64,000 bases of DNA. Origin: Parvicella tangerina. Lineage in GTDB: Bacteria; Bacteroidota; Bacteroidia; Flavobacteriales_D; Parvicellaceae. Below, one piece after another: positions 35,720-45,709 of the stretch. The translations under genes and the position numbers were made by a program. The stretch's first letter is position 1, and every line of letters begins with the position of its first letter. The notes beneath the pieces were generated by a model. It was given only the letters and a program-made list of their open reading frames with translations, ran no database searches and was not told the DNA's origin. Location: positions 372,001 to 436,000 of the forward strand of contig NZ_OU015584.1 in the NCBI RefSeq assembly GCF_907165195.1, given 5' to 3'.

Positions 35720-37837
35720 ATGAAACATATTTTTTGGCTAGTTGGGCTGTGCCTAGTTACAGGTGTTATTGCTCAAAAGAAGGACATTACTATTGAAGAT
35801 TGTGAATTAGGGTACTCCAAAGGGCTATATCCCGAAAACTTGAATGCCTTGCAGTGGACAACTGAAAGTAACTACTCCTACGTAAGTGGAGATAGCTTGA
35901 TTGTATCATCAGTAAAAGGGAAGAAAGAGTACATTTCAAAAGACCAGTTTGTCAGTGCTGATAAGAACTTGAAGAGAATTCCTAGGCTGATTTGGATGAA
36001 TGATGAGCAGGGATTTTATTACGCTAAAAATGAGATAAAGTCTTTTAACACTTCAAGTATTGAGTCAAGTACTTTACTCAAGTTTCCTCAGGAGGCTGCT
36101 AACCAGGACTATAATTCAGTTTCAAATGTCTTAGCTTACACCTTAGAAAATAACTTGTACATCGCAACCGATTCAAATGATAAAGTCGAAGTGTTTGCCA
36201 CGGATGATGAGAACATTGTTAGTGGACAGGCCATTCATCGCTACGAATTTGGAATCAGTAAAGGAACCTTCTGGTCTCCTAAAGGAACCTACTTGGCGTT
36301 CTACCAAAAAGACGAAACAGATGTAGCTGATTATCCCATGCTGAACATCAACACAACTCCTGGAAGCCTTGATGCCGTTAAATACCCAATGGCAGGTCAG
36401 AAAAGTGAGTACGCCAAAGTAGGAGTTTTTAATGTTAAAACCAGAGCTACTAGCTTTTTGAACATTGATATGACCGAGAAGGATCACTACCTCACCAATT
36501 TAGCGTGGTCTCCAGATGAGAAGTATGTTATACTAGCCGAGGTGAATAGAGATCAAAATCATGTTTGGTTGAATAAGTATGATGTGATTACTGGGAACTT
36601 GGTGAAGACGCTGTTTGAGGAAAGTAGCAGAGAGTGGGCAGAGCCAGAGCATCCAGCTTCGTTCATCCCAAGTAAAGAGAATGAATTTTTATGGTTAAGT
36701 GAAAGAGATGGGTTTATGAACCTGTATCATTACAACCTTGAAGGCGAGTTGTTAGGACAGGTGACTAATTTTGATTTTGTGGTTCAATCGATAATTGGTT
36801 ATTCGAGTGACGGAAAATATGTGTATGTGGAGGCTACTGGGCCAGATGCTCGTGAAAACCATTGTTATCAAGTGGAGATAGCTTCGCATGAATATCAGAA
36901 GCTTACGAAGGAGGCAGGCTCGCACCATGTTAGTCTATCTCCAAATGGCAAATACTTATTGGATTCTTGGTCAAGTTGGAAGACGCCCAATCAAGTTGAT
37001 CTGATCGATATTAAAAAAGGTAAAGTGACGACCATTCACAAGTCAGCAGACCCCCTCAAGGATTTTAATATGGCTCAAGTCGAATATGGTACATTAAAAT
37101 CTAATGATGGCTTTGACTTGTATACTAGAGTGATGAAACCCCATGATTTTGATCCCAATAAGAAGTATCCTGTTTTGGTTTATGTTTATGGAGGTCCGCA
37201 TGCTCAGTTGGTGACAAATGATTGGCTAGGTGGTGCAAGGTTATGGATGCACTACATGACTCAACAGGGATATATTGTTTTTACCATTGACGGAAGAGGT
37301 TCAGCGAATAGAGGGTATGATTTTGAAAAAGTGATCCATCGACACTTAGGCGAAAATGAGATGGAAGATCAGTTGGTGGGAGTAGACTATTTAAAGTCGT
37401 TGCCTTATGTTGATGCCAATCGAATGGCTGTTCATGGTTGGAGCTTTGGAGGGTTCATGACGACTTCTTTGATGCTGAGACATCCAGGGGTGTTTACTTG
37501 TGGAGTTGCAGGAGGGCCTGTGATCGATTGGAAGTGGTATGAAGTGATGTATGGCGAGAGATACATGGATCGTCCTGAACAGAACCCAGAAGGATATAAA
37601 AAGGCAAGTCTGTTGAATTATGTTGAGAATTTAGAAGGGAATTTACTAATGATTCACGGAACCATTGATGATGTAGTCGTGATGCAGCATAATATGGCCT
37701 TTGTTCAGACTTGTGTTTCTGCTGGGGTACAAATAGATTTTTTCCCTTATCCAATGTATAAGCATCATGTTAGGGGCAAGGATAGGGTTCATCTAATGAC
37801 GAAGATGCTGAATTATATTATGGAGCATAATAAGTAA
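35720..37837 (+). CDS. Dipeptidyl peptidase IV-like S9 family peptidase
   Basis: The ATG at 35720 gives a signal peptide (MKHIFWLVGLCLVTGVIAQ); another ATG at 35699 is too close to an upstream purine stretch to be needed. The 705-residue periplasmic serine peptidase has an N-terminal beta-propeller (about 20-450; WSPKGTYLAFYQKDETDV) and a C-terminal alpha/beta-hydrolase domain. The nucleophile is Ser575 in GWSFGGF, with Asp650 (HGTIDDVV) and His682/683 (YKHHVRGKD) completing the triad. It removes N-terminal dipeptides from peptides, most likely X-Pro or X-Ala, supporting use of imported peptides. Length fits the S9B family (about 700-760). The substrate preference is family-level inference. 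Confidence 0.93.
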   Translation: MKHIFWLVGLCLVTGVIAQKKDITIEDCELGYSKGLYPENLNALQWTTESNYSYVSGDSLIVSSVKGKKEYISKDQFVSADKNLKRIPRLIWMNDEQGFYYAKNEIKSFNTSSIESSTLLKFPQEAANQDYNSVSNVLAYTLENNLYIATDSNDKVEVFATDDENIVSGQAIHRYEFGISKGTFWSPKGTYLAFYQKDETDVADYPMLNINTTPGSLDAVKYPMAGQKSEYAKVGVFNVKTRATSFLNIDMTEKDHYLTNLAWSPDEKYVILAEVNRDQNHVWLNKYDVITGNLVKTLFEESSREWAEPEHPASFIPSKENEFLWLSERDGFMNLYHYNLEGELLGQVTNFDFVVQSIIGYSSDGKYVYVEATGPDARENHCYQVEIASHEYQKLTKEAGSHHVSLSPNGKYLLDSWSSWKTPNQVDLIDIKKGKVTTIHKSADPLKDFNMAQVEYGTLKSNDGFDLYTRVMKPHDFDPNKKYPVLVYVYGGPHAQLVTNDWLGGARLWMHYMTQQGYIVFTIDGRGSANRGYDFEKVIHRHLGENEMEDQLVGVDYLKSLPYVDANRMAVHGWSFGGFMTTSLMLRHPGVFTCGVAGGPVIDWKWYEVMYGERYMDRPEQNPEGYKKASLLNYVENLEGNLLMIHGTIDDVVVMQHNMAFVQTCVSAGVQIDFFPYPMYKHHVRGKDRVHLMTKMLNYIMEHNK

Positions 37838-37840
37838 AAT

Positions 37841-40800
37841 TTAGCGATTAAGTAATAGAGGTCCGGTATATTCGAACGTTTCATCGTCAAAATCGATAAT
37901 GTCAATTAGATAGTAGTAGGTTCCCTCTGGGACTTCGAGACCAGCCATTGTTCTGCCGTCCCATTTTACTTTACTTCCCCATAAATCGGTCATTACCTGC
38001 CCCCATCGGTTGTAGATCACTAAATGCATGTTTTTAAAGCTTCCTGAAATGGCGAATAGGTCATTTTCCCCATCCCCATTTGGTGTAAAAACATTCGGAA
38101 TTACGATAGGTCTATTATCTGTTACTATGATTGTTGCGTAAGCCGTATCTGCACAACCTACATTATTCGTTGCGATTAGTTCAACGTCATACTCACCAGC
38201 AGTTGTATATGAATAAGAAGGGAATTCAGTATTAGCACTTCCGCCATCACCAAAATTCCATACGTACGTTAACCCAGTTCCAGTACTTTGATTGTCGAAA
38301 TCAACATTAAGTATGGCTTGTCCTGAGTCCGCTGATGGAATAAATGCAGCAGAAGGATCGCCAGACTCGAAGACTTCAATCGAAACAGTAGATCCACAAC
38401 CATTATCACTAGAGGCTGTTAGCGTAAAAACTCCAGCCGTATCGGTAGTAATTGAGGGGCTAGTTTCGCCAGTTGACCAAAAATAGTCAACATTGGATCC
38501 TGTTGTACCTGATGCATCAATTGTAACTGTTGTGTTGACGCAGCTCAGGCTATCTAGAGCTGGTATATTAATGTTTGGTGAGGCAGTATCCATGATAACA
38601 GTTATGGTTACTGAAGAGGTACATCCATTTGTTCCTGTAACCGTAAGGGTGTAATCTCCTTCCGCTACTACCGTTGCTTGAGTACCATTTTGAAAATCAA
38701 TCGTTCCGTTAGTAGTAGACCAACTGTAGGTCTCCCCATTTCCAGAAGAAGAGGCAGACCCATCTAAGGTGGCCGCAAAGAACGTACTGCACATTATGGA
38801 TGTCATTGAGTTGTTTGCATCACTTGCTATTGGTGAGAGGGTGTCCATTGTTAAATCCATTGAACTTGTCGATGAACAGCCGTTATCTGTGTTGGTGACA
38901 GTTAGCTCATAAGTGCCAGCCATGTCTACAATTGGGGAGTTAGTTGTTCCTCCAGAGATAATGTTTCCACCATTTGAAGCGACCCAGTTGTATGATATAT
39001 TAGCTCCTGAAGATGAAGAACTTCCATCCAAATTGATTGGTAAGTTGTTATTAGAGCAGTCTGAGATCAGGTCACCCCCTGTAGATGCTGTGGGGCTAGT
39101 TGTATCAATACCCACTACTACATCCAAACTATCAACACATCCAGTTGCGCTATTCGTCACAATTAGTCTGTAATCTCCGTCTAAATCAACATCAACAGTG
39201 TTTGAACTTGGTGAAGTGATGAAGTTTCCATTTGTGGTTGTCCAGTTGTATGAGATACTTGCTCCAGATTCAGAGTTTGAACCATCAAGCGTTACTGTTG
39301 GGTTATTACATGTTACGTTTTGGGGTGATAAAATATCTACTACTGGGAGGTTGTTCACAGTGACATTTGCTGGGTTTGATGTGCTGCCAGTGCATCCTGC
39401 TACAGTAGGTGTCACTGTGTAGTTACCAGCATCATTGATAGAGATGTTTGCTAAATTAATGGATGTTCCAGTTGATGAGAACCCATTTGGACCATTCCAG
39501 CTATAGGTAGCAGCAGGATCAGGGCTGTCGACTGAGATGGTAAACTCTCCTCCAATACAAACTGCGCTAGGGTTCAAGGAAATTGAAGGTTGAGCTGGAG
39601 ATGACGGGTCTGATAGTATAAAGGGTCCTTCACTCGCAGAACAGCCATTACCATCAGTTACAGTTAAAGAATAAGATCCTGCTCCAGAAGAGGTTAAGTC
39701 TGGGGTTGACTGAGAAGCACCTCCATTCCAACTATAGCTCAGGGAGGGAGTTCCCGTTGCGGTTATACCTAAAATTTCTCCATCTGTTGCGCCACAGACT
39801 GTAGGATCATTGATTGTAATCGAGCTAACATCAATGCTTGGTGGCGTGTTTATTACTACAGAAGTTGATGCCGTATTTGAACAGGTGCCATCAGTAACTA
39901 CCAAGTCATAATTTCCAGACATTAAGCTGGTTGCGTTAAGGTTTACTGTTGGATTCTGTGAAGTACTACTAAAACCATTTGGGCCTGTCCAAGAATAATT
40001 TAGGCCATTATTTCCGCCTAATAAACTTAAAGATTCACCCTCGCAAATTGGTCCATTATTAGAGGCAGTAGCCGAAGGGACTGGATTAACGGTCACACTT
40101 GAGGTTGTTGCCTGACAACTGTTAACCGATTCCGTAAATGTAAAGTCTACGTTCCCATTTGCAATAATAGTAACAGTGCCTCCTGCGGTGACTGTTGCAA
40201 CAGAAGTGTTGTTGCTTGCCCAAGTTCCTCCAGTTGTAGGTGTTAGGGTCAATACCTCATTTTCACAGATCACATTATTAGAAACGGATACCGTTGGTAA
40301 AGGATGGATGGTAACCGAATTGGTGGTAGCCTGACAGTTAGCCACAGATTCAGTAAATGTAAAGTCAACAGTTCCGTCAGCGACAATAGTTACCACTCCG
40401 CCAGAGGTCACTGTAGCCACAGAAGTATTGTTGCTCACCCATGAACCTCCAGAGTTAGGTGTTAATGTAATAGCCCCATCTTCACATTCAGAAGTTGAAC
40501 TTATTGTAACAGTAGGGTTTGAGGCTACTGTGATCGTTAATGGAGATAGTGGAGTGTTGCAAGAGGGATTACCAGTGACGTAAGCGAGTACAGAGAAATC
40601 TGTTGTAGTCGTTAAATTGCCTGTAGAAATTGAGATTGTTCCACCTGTTCCAGAAACTGGAGTTCCAACATTGCTCGAAGTATTGTCATTAATAAGTTGG
40701 TATGACACTCCTGTTTCAGAACCAGCGATGTTGATATTAGTTGAAGTTCCTTCACAAATATTCAAATCGTCTGCTGTTAAGGCTATGGAAGACGGTGGGG

Positions 40801-42217
40801 TGCAAGGAATGACCAAGGTACAAAGGTCACTTGTTGAAGGGTATGAACTGCCATTTTCAAAAGCACCCATGTCTGGGTTTCCAACTCTTGCGTTATTCGT
40901 TAAATCAGATGAGGGAGCCCCAGTTAAATCTCCTGTGTTGATGCAGGGTGATGTCCCCTGTAAAGTATAATCGCCTGCACCCAAAAAAAGCGGATTTACA
41001 GCAATGTTTCCAGTTGTCCCAGAATGAGCAGTGTTAACAGGTTCAATATTCGAATATGTAGCAGTAATAGCTGCACTTCTAATGTTGTTGACTTGATTAT
41101 TCCAAATGATAGAGTTCTGGACAGTGAAGGATGCGGCTCCATCTGCTGCAAGTCCTCCACCATCGCTAGAATGAGTTGATAGATTATCTGCAATCGTTGA
41201 GTTCATGACATTCATATTTACAGCACCGTCACAACTAACTGAACCGCCATCTCCAAAGCCTCCTGTGACAGTATTTCCATAAATTAAACTGTTTACTACA
41301 CTACAGTCATAGTTGTCTTCTATGTAGAAAGCAGCTCCCTGCCGTCCAGTATTCCCAGTAAAGATGGTGTTAAGTATATCAATGTCTAATCTTGCTGTTC
41401 CATTGATTGCTCTAAACCCACCTCCCTGCTGGTCAAAAACAGGAGATCCAGAAATGTAGCAGCTATCAATTACTCCATAAGCTGAGTTAAACATGATAGC
41501 TCCGCCTTCATACGTGGTTAATATAGCTCTGGAATTATTACAAGTAAACCGTGACCCATAGATGTGTAACCTAGATCTACCATCAGCATATATTGCTCCT
41601 CCACCATTGCCCTGTTCGGCAAGGTTATCACCAAATTGGCAGTTGTTGATGTTTACAACAGAAGGTAAGTTTCCTGCTCCAGTTGTGATAAAGATTGCGC
41701 CTCCGCTAGGGTTAGTGTCAAAACTTGTGTAGGTTTCGTTTTGATAAAAAAAGCAGTCATTAAGCGTCACAAAAGTGCTGTCAGTTACAGAACCGCTTAT
41801 GATGTCGATGGCTCCAGCGTTATCAAAGAATTGAATAGTAAGATTTTCTAGAGTAATATTTGACCCGGAAATACTCATGAAATTAAAGATGCCTGATCCA
41901 GTTGTCCCTTCGAATATTGTAGTGCTGACACTGGCTCCTCGTATGGTGAGGTTGTTTAAAGTTGGAGTTAGACTAATGTTCATATCGGTATAAGTTCCCG
42001 CATCAACTAGGATTAAATCACCAGCCGATGCTAAAGAAATAGCTTGTGCTAACGTCTCAAATGGATCCGCAGGTGTTAGGCCAGTATTTGAATTGTTGCC
42101 TACTGCACTGCAATATAAATCAAATGTCTGATCATTGTCATTTACATAAAAAGTGGCTGAAAATGAGGTGCTGACAATGCACAATAATAACGCGGTGATT
42201 AGTGTTTTGAGTGTCAT
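37841..42217 (-). CDS. Large secreted beta-helix/PKD protein with gliding-type C-terminal domain
   Basis: A 1,458-residue secreted surface protein. It has a signal peptide (1-20), a right-handed beta-helix of the pectate-lyase/DUF1565-like type (about 23-460; GLTPADPFETLAQAISLASAGDLILVDAGTY split across positions 45-80, FEGGT-like rungs, AINGTARLDIDI) and several Ig-like or Bacteroidota-type repeats (about 480-1290; SVTVNPVPSATASNN, GTCSNTASTSVVINTP). A PKD domain (about 1290-1370; TYVWNFGDGGSANTEFPSYSY) follows, with a CHU_C/gliding-motility-associated type B T9SS domain (1375-1458; VIPNVFTPNGDGENDLF ... YNRWGQ). It has no adjacent PorP/SprF gene. A possible polysaccharide-binding or adhesive function is inferred; no lyase catalytic residues were identified. 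Confidence 0.88.
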   Translation of the reverse strand: MTLKTLITALLLCIVSTSFSATFYVNDNDQTFDLYCSAVGNNSNTGLTPADPFETLAQAISLASAGDLILVDAGTYTDMNISLTPTLNNLTIRGASVSTTIFEGTTGSGIFNFMSISGSNITLENLTIQFFDNAGAIDIISGSVTDSTFVTLNDCFFYQNETYTSFDTNPSGGAIFITTGAGNLPSVVNINNCQFGDNLAEQGNGGGAIYADGRSRLHIYGSRFTCNNSRAILTTYEGGAIMFNSAYGVIDSCYISGSPVFDQQGGGFRAINGTARLDIDILNTIFTGNTGRQGAAFYIEDNYDCSVVNSLIYGNTVTGGFGDGGSVSCDGAVNMNVMNSTIADNLSTHSSDGGGLAADGAASFTVQNSIIWNNQVNNIRSAAITATYSNIEPVNTAHSGTTGNIAVNPLFLGAGDYTLQGTSPCINTGDLTGAPSSDLTNNARVGNPDMGAFENGSSYPSTSDLCTLVIPCTPPSSIALTADDLNICEGTSTNINIAGSETGVSYQLINDNTSSNVGTPVSGTGGTISISTGNLTTTTDFSVLAYVTGNPSCNTPLSPLTITVASNPTVTISSTSECEDGAITLTPNSGGSWVSNNTSVATVTSGGVVTIVADGTVDFTFTESVANCQATTNSVTIHPLPTVSVSNNVICENEVLTLTPTTGGTWASNNTSVATVTAGGTVTIIANGNVDFTFTESVNSCQATTSSVTVNPVPSATASNNGPICEGESLSLLGGNNGLNYSWTGPNGFSSTSQNPTVNLNATSLMSGNYDLVVTDGTCSNTASTSVVINTPPSIDVSSITINDPTVCGATDGEILGITATGTPSLSYSWNGGASQSTPDLTSSGAGSYSLTVTDGNGCSASEGPFILSDPSSPAQPSISLNPSAVCIGGEFTISVDSPDPAATYSWNGPNGFSSTGTSINLANISINDAGNYTVTPTVAGCTGSTSNPANVTVNNLPVVDILSPQNVTCNNPTVTLDGSNSESGASISYNWTTTNGNFITSPSSNTVDVDLDGDYRLIVTNSATGCVDSLDVVVGIDTTSPTASTGGDLISDCSNNNLPINLDGSSSSSGANISYNWVASNGGNIISGGTTNSPIVDMAGTYELTVTNTDNGCSSTSSMDLTMDTLSPIASDANNSMTSIMCSTFFAATLDGSASSSGNGETYSWSTTNGTIDFQNGTQATVVAEGDYTLTVTGTNGCTSSVTITVIMDTASPNINIPALDSLSCVNTTVTIDASGTTGSNVDYFWSTGETSPSITTDTAGVFTLTASSDNGCGSTVSIEVFESGDPSAAFIPSADSGQAILNVDFDNQSTGTGLTYVWNFGDGGSANTEFPSYSYTTAGEYDVELIATNNVGCADTAYATIIVTDNRPIVIPNVFTPNGDGENDLFAISGSFKNMHLVIYNRWGQVMTDLWGSKVKWDGRTMAGLEVPEGTYYYLIDIIDFDDETFEYTGPLLLNR

Positions 42218-42260
42218 ATGTGGTATCTTTTGGTCTCAATTGACAATTTAACTATTCTTT

Positions 42261-42289
42261 TTGTTTAGACAGTTTAAATTATATATTTG
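42261..42289 (+). promoter_or_regulatory. Promoter of the helical-repeat protein gene
   Basis: TTG at 42261-42263 (within TTTTTG) and TATATTTG at 42282-42289 are 18 bp apart, an excellent match to the Bacteroidota -33/-7 pair. The start would fall near 42296. Because the ATG at 42287 lies inside the -7 box, this promoter supports the ATG at 42305 as the true start. Confidence 0.7.
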
Positions 42290-42304
42290 TTTAAAAAGTC
42301 TGAT

Positions 42305-43801
42305 ATGGTAAAAAGAGAGTTGTATGATTTGATTAAGTCCATGACGATGTCTGAGAAGAGGTATTTTAAGATTTATTCCTCAAAGCACGTTATTGGAGGT
42401 AAGAATGAGTATGTTTCTCTGTTTGATGCGATTGATAAACAAGAAGCGTTTGATGATGAGCAGTTAAAAAAATATTCTTTCGTCAAGAACTTATCGGCTG
42501 AGAAGAACTACTTACATAAACTCATTTTGAAGTCATTGGTAGCTTTTAATTCGAAACTGAACACCAAAGTTAAGGTGACTGGTCTACTTCAGAATGCTGA
42601 GGTTTTGTATCACAAGGGGCTTTATAAACAGGCGGAAAAGCAGTGTAAGAAAGCGTTAAAATTGACTGATAAGTATGAGTTATTTGCGCACAAAATGGCG
42701 GTGCTAGAACTGCTAATAGAGTTGTTGTCAAAACAGTTTCATTATCAAGAATCAATCGATGTGATCGAGCAAGGCAGAAAAGAAGCAATACAACTCAATA
42801 ACTTCATTTTTATTCAAGATCTAACCATGCAAGCTTATCGCGATCAATGGGATATAGGAGCTGCTAGATCTAGTGAGGAAAGTCAAGTGATCAAAAGTTA
42901 TTTGGATAAGTTAAACACTTCAGGTTATGTTCCTGATTCTAAGAGGGCTGAGATGTATATCCTTGGTCTTGAGCTTACGCATGCATTTTATGTAAATGAT
43001 CTCAAGAAGATGAACTCAATCTCTATTGCTATGAACGAGCTTTATGAAAGTAACCTACATTTAATCGAATACTCTACAATAGGTTATATTTCTTCTTTGT
43101 ATAATACAGGGTGGTCTTATGTTCTAAGTGGGAACTTAAATGAGGCCCTTCTTTTTGCAGAGAAGCTTGATGGGTTAAAGGAGAAGTATGGAATAGCCAC
43201 CTCTTTTAACAAAGGAGCCAGAGTCTTCTTTTACTCACGTTTGATTTACCTTGATGCCCTATTGAAATTGGATAGGTATAGTGATGTGGAGAAGCTGATG
43301 GATTCGACTTTTGAAGGAATTGAAACCTTTACGCCTTATATTGGTGCTGTTCATCTCTATGAACTTTATTTTTTGATTGCTAAGTATTACTTTGTAGTAG
43401 GGAACTATAGGATGGCTTTGAAGTACACAAATAACATCCTAAACGACAGACAGTTTAAGACTCGTAAGGATTTGTTAGCAGTTGTTCACCTCCTTAATCT
43501 TTTGGTGCACTTTGAGATGGGTAATGATTTTACGTTGGAGTATTTAACTAAGAATACGTATAATTATTTTAAGAGTAAAGATCGGTTATTTAAGGTGGAG
43601 AAAGAGTTGATTCGGTTTATTTCTGGCAGAAACCGAGACCTTCATAACGAAATGTTTGACGAGGACTTAATTCAATTAAGAGATGCTATGAGAGCCCACA
43701 AGAAGGATCCTTATGAGATTTCACCCTTTAATCATTTTGATTTTGAATATTGGGCGCAGTCAAAAATCGATGGGAAGCGTCTCGAGGCTTACGAAAAATA
43801 G
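42305..43801 (+). CDS. Helical-repeat (TPR-like) protein of unknown function
   Basis: A 498-residue cytoplasmic protein without signal peptide. The start at 42305 is chosen because the upstream ATG at 42287 lies inside the -7 promoter box. The N-terminus (MVKRELYDLIKSMTMSEKRYFKIY) matches a pattern I have seen in many Bacteroidota proteins of unknown role. The remainder consists of amphipathic helices with TPR-like spacing (EVLYHKGLYKQAEKQCKKALKL, KFSKQFHYQESIDVIEQGRKE), including Tyr-rich stretches. No enzymatic or DNA-binding motif is visible. It is flanked by two T9SS-type genes on the opposite strand, and its stop is 6 bp from the convergent neighbour. Confidence 0.75.
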   Translation: MVKRELYDLIKSMTMSEKRYFKIYSSKHVIGGKNEYVSLFDAIDKQEAFDDEQLKKYSFVKNLSAEKNYLHKLILKSLVAFNSKLNTKVKVTGLLQNAEVLYHKGLYKQAEKQCKKALKLTDKYELFAHKMAVLELLIELLSKQFHYQESIDVIEQGRKEAIQLNNFIFIQDLTMQAYRDQWDIGAARSSEESQVIKSYLDKLNTSGYVPDSKRAEMYILGLELTHAFYVNDLKKMNSISIAMNELYESNLHLIEYSTIGYISSLYNTGWSYVLSGNLNEALLFAEKLDGLKEKYGIATSFNKGARVFFYSRLIYLDALLKLDRYSDVEKLMDSTFEGIETFTPYIGAVHLYELYFLIAKYYFVVGNYRMALKYTNNILNDRQFKTRKDLLAVVHLLNLLVHFEMGNDFTLEYLTKNTYNYFKSKDRLFKVEKELIRFISGRNRDLHNEMFDEDLIQLRDAMRAHKKDPYEISPFNHFDFEYWAQSKIDGKRLEAYEK

Positions 43802-43807
43802 TTTAAT

Positions 43808-45622
43808 TTACTGGATAACAAATCTCTGGAATAAGGACTTTCCATATTTGGAAGATAGTTGCATGATATACACCCCCTTTGCAAGAGTGTTGTTAAGAGA
43901 TACTTGTTGAGAATAGCTTGAACTAAGATCTTTTTGCAATAAAACTGTTCCGTTAATAGTGAAAATGGTTAGTTTTTCCGCAGAGGGAGTAGTGTGTACC
44001 ATAATAGGCTCACCTTGGGATATATTATTTGGAGAAATATAAAACGTGGATGTATTAAAATCCACAATATCCACGCCACTGTATGAATACTCCCCGTTAA
44101 AGTCTACCTGCTTAAGACGGTAGTAGTTTTTTCCATCTGCTGGATGCAGATCAACTGTTGAGTATTGGATTTTTCTCGAACTATTACCGTTTCCACTTAC
44201 TTTTTCAATTGTTTGCCAGTTGAGGCCGTCATTCGATCTTTGTATTTCGAAAAAGTCATTGTTGATTTCGCTGACAGTGTTCCAATGAATTCTGACGATT
44301 TCGTTCTCTCGTATTGCGTCAAATGAACTGAGTTCAATGGGTAAGGATATTGGATTAATGGACTGTTCAAGACAGAATTTATCTAAAGCAATACCATCCC
44401 CCCCATTGTCATACTTGTTAAATGTTATTTTAATCTTAATAGTTTTTCCGCTGAGACCACTTCCAATGGGAAATCCTTTCGTCAAGAAGTAATTACCAAT
44501 TCTGGGTGTTCCATCACTTGGAGTGTGAAAAACTGATGGGCCATCTACTCCTGTGAAAATTAGCGCATCGGTGTAGTTCGCCCCATTGTCTGTGCTATAG
44601 GATACGATAATGTTATTGTCTGAATTTTGATCATCGGCAAATGAAGCGAAATTGCCACGAAATGAGATATGGTAATTGTTGGTGACGGTGTAACTTAAAA
44701 CTTCAAGTTCTTCTCCATCAACCACTCCAGGAAGTCCTCCACGTTTTGTTAGTACAAAAAAGGAACCATCCTCTGCATCAATACAATTGGTAGCGTTACT
44801 TGGTGAAGCCATGTTGGCCGTTACATCATAGAGCGAATTGTTTGCACATAATGCGCTTTCAGCAGGTGTTTGAAATACATTCCCACTCGAACTGAGCAGG
44901 GAGCTTGTGTTGTTGAAGTCTTCGCAAATAAGCGATAGTCTTGTTTTGACCAACCTGAATTCGTCTAAAAAAAAAGCTTCTCCTGAGCTTGTAAAACCGC
45001 TAATGTTAATTCTTATTTTAATGGTCTGTCCCATCAATCCTGACCCGATAAAAAACTCTTTATCTAGCATGTCTCCTTTTACGTTCGCAGTTCCGTCTGA
45101 ACATTGAAAGTAGTCTCCATCTGCGTTTGAAAAAGAAGAGCCTACTCCAACCCCTGTTAGTGTTAAACCTGTTGTCCAAGAACTACCTCCGTTAGTAGAG
45201 TATTGAATATCTAAATTATCAGAAGCATTGTAATCCTGTCCGCCACCACATGAAACGGCAAAGGCAAATTTACCAACGAAGCTGATTGGGTCATTGTCTG
45301 TGGCTGTGTAATTGAAAATTTCTAGGTAGGAAGGAGTTGGAACTCCTGAAATTCCGTTAATGTCTGAACCGCAAAATACCGAGCCGTTTTCGTAATTGAT
45401 AGCATTAGTAACGTCTGTTGGATCCGTATGCGTTGCCGATACGTCAAACATGTCAGATGTGGTACACGACTTATCTTCATTACCAAACCCAGTATCCGTT
45501 GAAAGACCAGAAGTATTATCAAAACTTTCTGTTATCAATACATCGTAAACCTGGCCTAATGCATGGATCTTCAACAAGAATATGCAAGCTAGCAATTGAT
45601 ATTTGAACGAAGTAGTTTTCAT
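43808..45622 (-). CDS. Secreted protein with duplicated domain and T9SS type A domain
   Basis: The ATG at 45622 starts a signal peptide (MKTTSFKYQLLACIFLLKIHALGQ); 604 residues. Two clearly related halves (about 25-215 and about 225-420) begin with a Cys-Asp/Glu region (ITESFDNTSGLS / CEDFNNTSSLLS), continue with 'I-x-YSTNGGSSWTTGL' strands and end with 'FFLDEFRLVKT / ALDKFCLEQS'. This indicates an internal duplication of a jelly-roll-like carbohydrate-binding module. Then comes a fibronectin-like region (IELSSFDAIRENEIVRIHWNT) and a T9SS type A domain ending FQRFVIQ. Secretion and adhesive or carbohydrate binding are inferred; no catalytic motif is seen. Confidence 0.78.
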   Translation of the reverse strand: MKTTSFKYQLLACIFLLKIHALGQVYDVLITESFDNTSGLSTDTGFGNEDKSCTTSDMFDVSATHTDPTDVTNAINYENGSVFCGSDINGISGVPTPSYLEIFNYTATDNDPISFVGKFAFAVSCGGGQDYNASDNLDIQYSTNGGSSWTTGLTLTGVGVGSSFSNADGDYFQCSDGTANVKGDMLDKEFFIGSGLMGQTIKIRINISGFTSSGEAFFLDEFRLVKTRLSLICEDFNNTSSLLSSSGNVFQTPAESALCANNSLYDVTANMASPSNATNCIDAEDGSFFVLTKRGGLPGVVDGEELEVLSYTVTNNYHISFRGNFASFADDQNSDNNIIVSYSTDNGANYTDALIFTGVDGPSVFHTPSDGTPRIGNYFLTKGFPIGSGLSGKTIKIKITFNKYDNGGDGIALDKFCLEQSINPISLPIELSSFDAIRENEIVRIHWNTVSEINNDFFEIQRSNDGLNWQTIEKVSGNGNSSRKIQYSTVDLHPADGKNYYRLKQVDFNGEYSYSGVDIVDFNTSTFYISPNNISQGEPIMVHTTPSAEKLTIFTINGTVLLQKDLSSSYSQQVSLNNTLAKGVYIMQLSSKYGKSLFQRFVIQ

Positions 45623-45689
45623 TCTGTACAAAGTTTTATCAGCTGCAATACTATAAAGTTACTTCACGAAATCTTAACAAAACTGACTG

Positions 45690-45697
45690 CAAAGTTA
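45690..45697 (-). promoter_or_regulatory. Possible -7 element upstream of the duplicated-domain protein
   Basis: The minus strand reads TAACTTTG, a full TAnnTTTG match, in the 87-bp gap after ilvA. The leader would be about 60 nt. No good -33 element accompanies it, so this is tentative. Confidence 0.3.
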
Positions 45698-45709
45698 AAA
45701 GGTCTGATG

